Part shown: in pieces, positions 62,838 to 64,000 of the stretch
Layout of the letters: each line of letters starts with the position of its first letter
Position numbering within the stretch: the first letter of the stretch is position 1
Source of the DNA: Roseobacter cerasinus
Lineage (GTDB): Bacteria > Pseudomonadota > Alphaproteobacteria > Rhodobacterales > Rhodobacteraceae
Direction of reading: 5' to 3'
Length of the DNA: 64,000 nucleotides
Assembly: GCF_009811755.1 (NCBI RefSeq)
Contig: NZ_BLIV01000001.1
Location: 620,001 to 684,000 of the forward strand
Made by a program: the position numbers and the translations under genes
Notes under the pieces: generated by a model
What the model saw: only the letters and a program-made list of their open reading frames with translations
Databases searched by the model: none
What the model was told of the DNA's origin: nothing

Positions 62838-63640
62838 GCCGCGTTCTCCTTCCCGCCCATGATTTCTTCTTCCATATCCCAGATCATGTTCAGGATCTCT
62901 TCCCGCTTGGGCCCGAAGTCGGGGTGTTTCTTCACTTCTCGCAGATCGGCATTCACGCCGAGATCCGCAAAAGGCAGCCGGTATTCGGTGTGGATACGCC
63001 CGGGGCGCGGCGCCATCACGATCAGGCGTTCACCCAGAAGCAGCGCCTCTTCGACCGAGTGGGTGATCAGGATGATCGTCTTGCCGGTCTCTTTCCAGAG
63101 CTTCAGCACAAGGCTTTGCATCTTCTCCCGCGTGAGCGCGTCGAGCGCGCCCAGCGGTTCGTCCATCAGGATGACATCCGGGTCATTCGCCAAGCACCGC
63201 GCCAGCGCCACGCGCTGCTGCATCCCGCCCGAGAGCTCATAAACCGCCTTTTCCTTGAAGTCCTGCAGGCCCACCACGTCGAGCAGGTGGTCGACCGTCT
63301 CGTCCTTCTCGGCCTTGGGTGTGCCCTTCATCGAGGGGCCAAAGCCCACATTCTCGCGCACGGACATCCACTCAAACAGCGCGCCCTGCTGGAACACCAT
63401 GCCACGCTCGGCATCCGGCCCGGTCACCTTGTGACCATTCAGGATCAGCTCTCCGCTGGTAGGCGCCAGAAACCCCGCCACGATGTTCAGCAATGTGGTC
63501 TTGCCGCAGCCCGAGGGCCCCAGCACGCTGAGCAACTCGCCCGCCTTGAGGTCGAGTGAGACGTCCTGCAAAGCCTGCACATGGCTGCCATTCGGCAGAT
63601 CAAAGCGCATCGATAAACTATTTATGGATAATCCGGTCAT
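62834..63640 (-). CDS. tauB: Taurine/sulfonate-type ABC transporter ATP-binding protein
   Basis: A 268-residue ATPase with Walker [10 protein letters not shown], signature [14 protein letters not shown] and Walker [13 protein letters not shown]. Its stop overlaps the permease start by 4 bases, as ATGA. It matches the TauB/SsuB/NrtD group. Confidence 0.9.
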   Translation of the reverse strand: MTGLSINSLSMRFDLPNGSHVQALQDVSLDLKAGELLSVLGPSGCGKTTLLNIVAGFLAPTSGELILNGHKVTGPDAERGMVFQQGALFEWMSVRENVGFGPSMKGTPKAEKDETVDHLLDVVGLQDFKEKAVYELSGGMQQRVALARCLANDPDVILMDEPLGALDALTREKMQSLVLKLWKETGKTIILITHSVEEALLLGERLIVMAPRPGRIHTEYRLPFADLGVNADLREVKKHPDFGPKREEILNMIWDMEEEIMGGKENAA

Positions 63641-63683
63641 GTCATCACGTCCCCACCTATTGCCCGCGCATAGCGGAAAAATG

Positions 63684-63743
63684 GGCGGGGTTGACCCCGC
63701 CTTCTGCCTTGTTTGCGAAGCGGCGCGGGACTGTCCCGCGCCG
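63684..63743. other. Two stem-loops between the binding-protein and ATPase genes
   Basis: Stem 1 at 63684-63701 (GGCGGGG-ttga-CCCCGCC) and stem 2 at 63721-63743 (CGGCGCGGGA-ctg-TCCCGCGCCG, 10 base pairs). Both lie between the binding-protein stop at 63754 and the ATPase start at 63640. No T-tract. They probably shield the binding-protein mRNA or attenuate the downstream genes. Confidence 0.55.
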
Positions 63744-63753
63744 CCCGGCGACT

Positions 63754-64000
63754 TTACATTTCGCTCGCAGCTTGCAGCGGGCCCGTGTTCACCGAGTCCT
63801 CATAGCTGTCGAGTGCCGACCCGATTGAACCGGCCTCCACAAACACGCCTGCCACGCCCTGCATGAAGGGGGCAGCGTTTCCGCCCAACCACTTCTCGGA
63901 AAGCTGTTCTTCAATCGAGGGGAAGGTAAATCCGCCAATGGCGGTGCGCGCGGCGTCGAGATCCATACCGGCCTGCTGTGCAATCACAGACAGCATCTCT
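63754..64000 (-). CDS. tauA: Taurine-type ABC transporter binding protein, C-terminal part
   Basis: Only the last roughly 82 codons are in the window; the gene continues past the right edge. The segment SIEEQLSEKWLGGNAAPFM matches the C terminus of taurine-binding proteins of roseobacter-type TauA. Assignment is from this part and from the adjacent tauB/tauC-like genes. Confidence 0.7.
   Translation of the reverse strand, partial: EMLSVIAQQAGMDLDAARTAIGGFTFPSIEEQLSEKWLGGNAAPFMQGVAGVFVEAGSIGSALDSYEDSVNTGPLQAASEM

Noticed and set aside
1-64000. tRNA, rRNA, CRISPR arrays, phage genes and intact insertion sequences were looked for by eye.
   Set aside because: No cloverleaf-like tRNA, rRNA stretch, regularly spaced repeat, integrase or transposase-like protein was seen; a dedicated search could still find a short RNA gene.

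Overview
The window looks like a piece of an alphaproteobacterial chromosome, most likely from the Rhodobacteraceae (roseobacter-like marine bacteria). The reasons are high G+C coding sequence, dense short operons with ATGA/GTGA overlaps, many solute-binding-protein-dependent transporters (four ABC systems and one TRAP system), a taurine-type ABC system, a protein with a VPLPA-type C-terminal sorting signal, and a very large RTX-type secreted nuclease. I saw no rRNA, tRNA, CRISPR array, intact insertion sequence or prophage. The taxonomic call is an inference from gene content, not from a marker gene.

Layout. (1) 101-2796: a two-gene DNA-repair pair, a radical SAM protein followed by a DUF4130-UdgX uracil-DNA glycosylase fusion. 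(2) 2766-17416: a myo-inositol catabolic and uptake region. iolD-iolC-iolB-aldolase-iolG lie on the minus strand, and an oxidoreductase, iolE and a second oxidoreductase lie on the plus strand. A LacI-type regulator sits opposite an ABC importer. One perfect palindrome, TTGCAACCGGTTGCAA, lies in both divergent promoter regions and ties the region into one regulon. Inside it, 11764-13310 is a degraded stretch with a P-loop ATPase gene and a broken copy of the LacI regulator's 3' end. (3) 17540-26195: a membrane-embedded lipase-like protein, a VPLPA-type surface protein, a 1772-residue phosphatase/nuclease with RTX repeats, and a small DNA-binding-like protein. (4) 26699-30279: a periplasmic binding protein, a hybrid histidine kinase and a stand-alone receiver. 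(5) 30628-37502: a tight ten-gene operon that I cannot match to a described system. It combines five or six structural-looking proteins (a decapeptide-repeat protein, beta-sandwich domains, Lys/Ala-rich tails) with a SAM methyltransferase, a trans-prenyltransferase-type isoprenoid synthase and a CrtC/AttH-like protein. (6) 37697-49083: a class IV aminotransferase, a LysR regulator with a phytanoyl-CoA-dioxygenase-like enzyme, and a sugar-acid catabolic cluster (oxidoreductase, mutarotase, enolase-superfamily dehydratase, ABC importer, lactonase-like amidohydrolase, IclR regulator). (7) 49175-61325: an FAD/NAD(P)-binding protein, then an organic-acid region (CoA-transferase, enoyl-CoA hydratase, GntR regulator, large FAD/Fe-S dehydrogenase, class V aminotransferase, TRAP transporter, FAH-family hydrolase). 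(8) 61572-64000: a taurine-type ABC transporter whose binding-protein gene runs off the right edge.

How the genes work together. Most of the window is nutrient capture: each importer sits beside catabolic enzymes and a local regulator. In all four transporter operons where the binding-protein gene and the next transporter gene are both in view, a stem-loop lies between them, which would favour excess binding protein. The most unusual part is the operon at 30628-37502. Its enzymes point to a modified isoprenoid lipid, and its non-enzymatic proteins look like coat or scaffold proteins. I propose it as a candidate undescribed system, but no function is demonstrated by the sequence.
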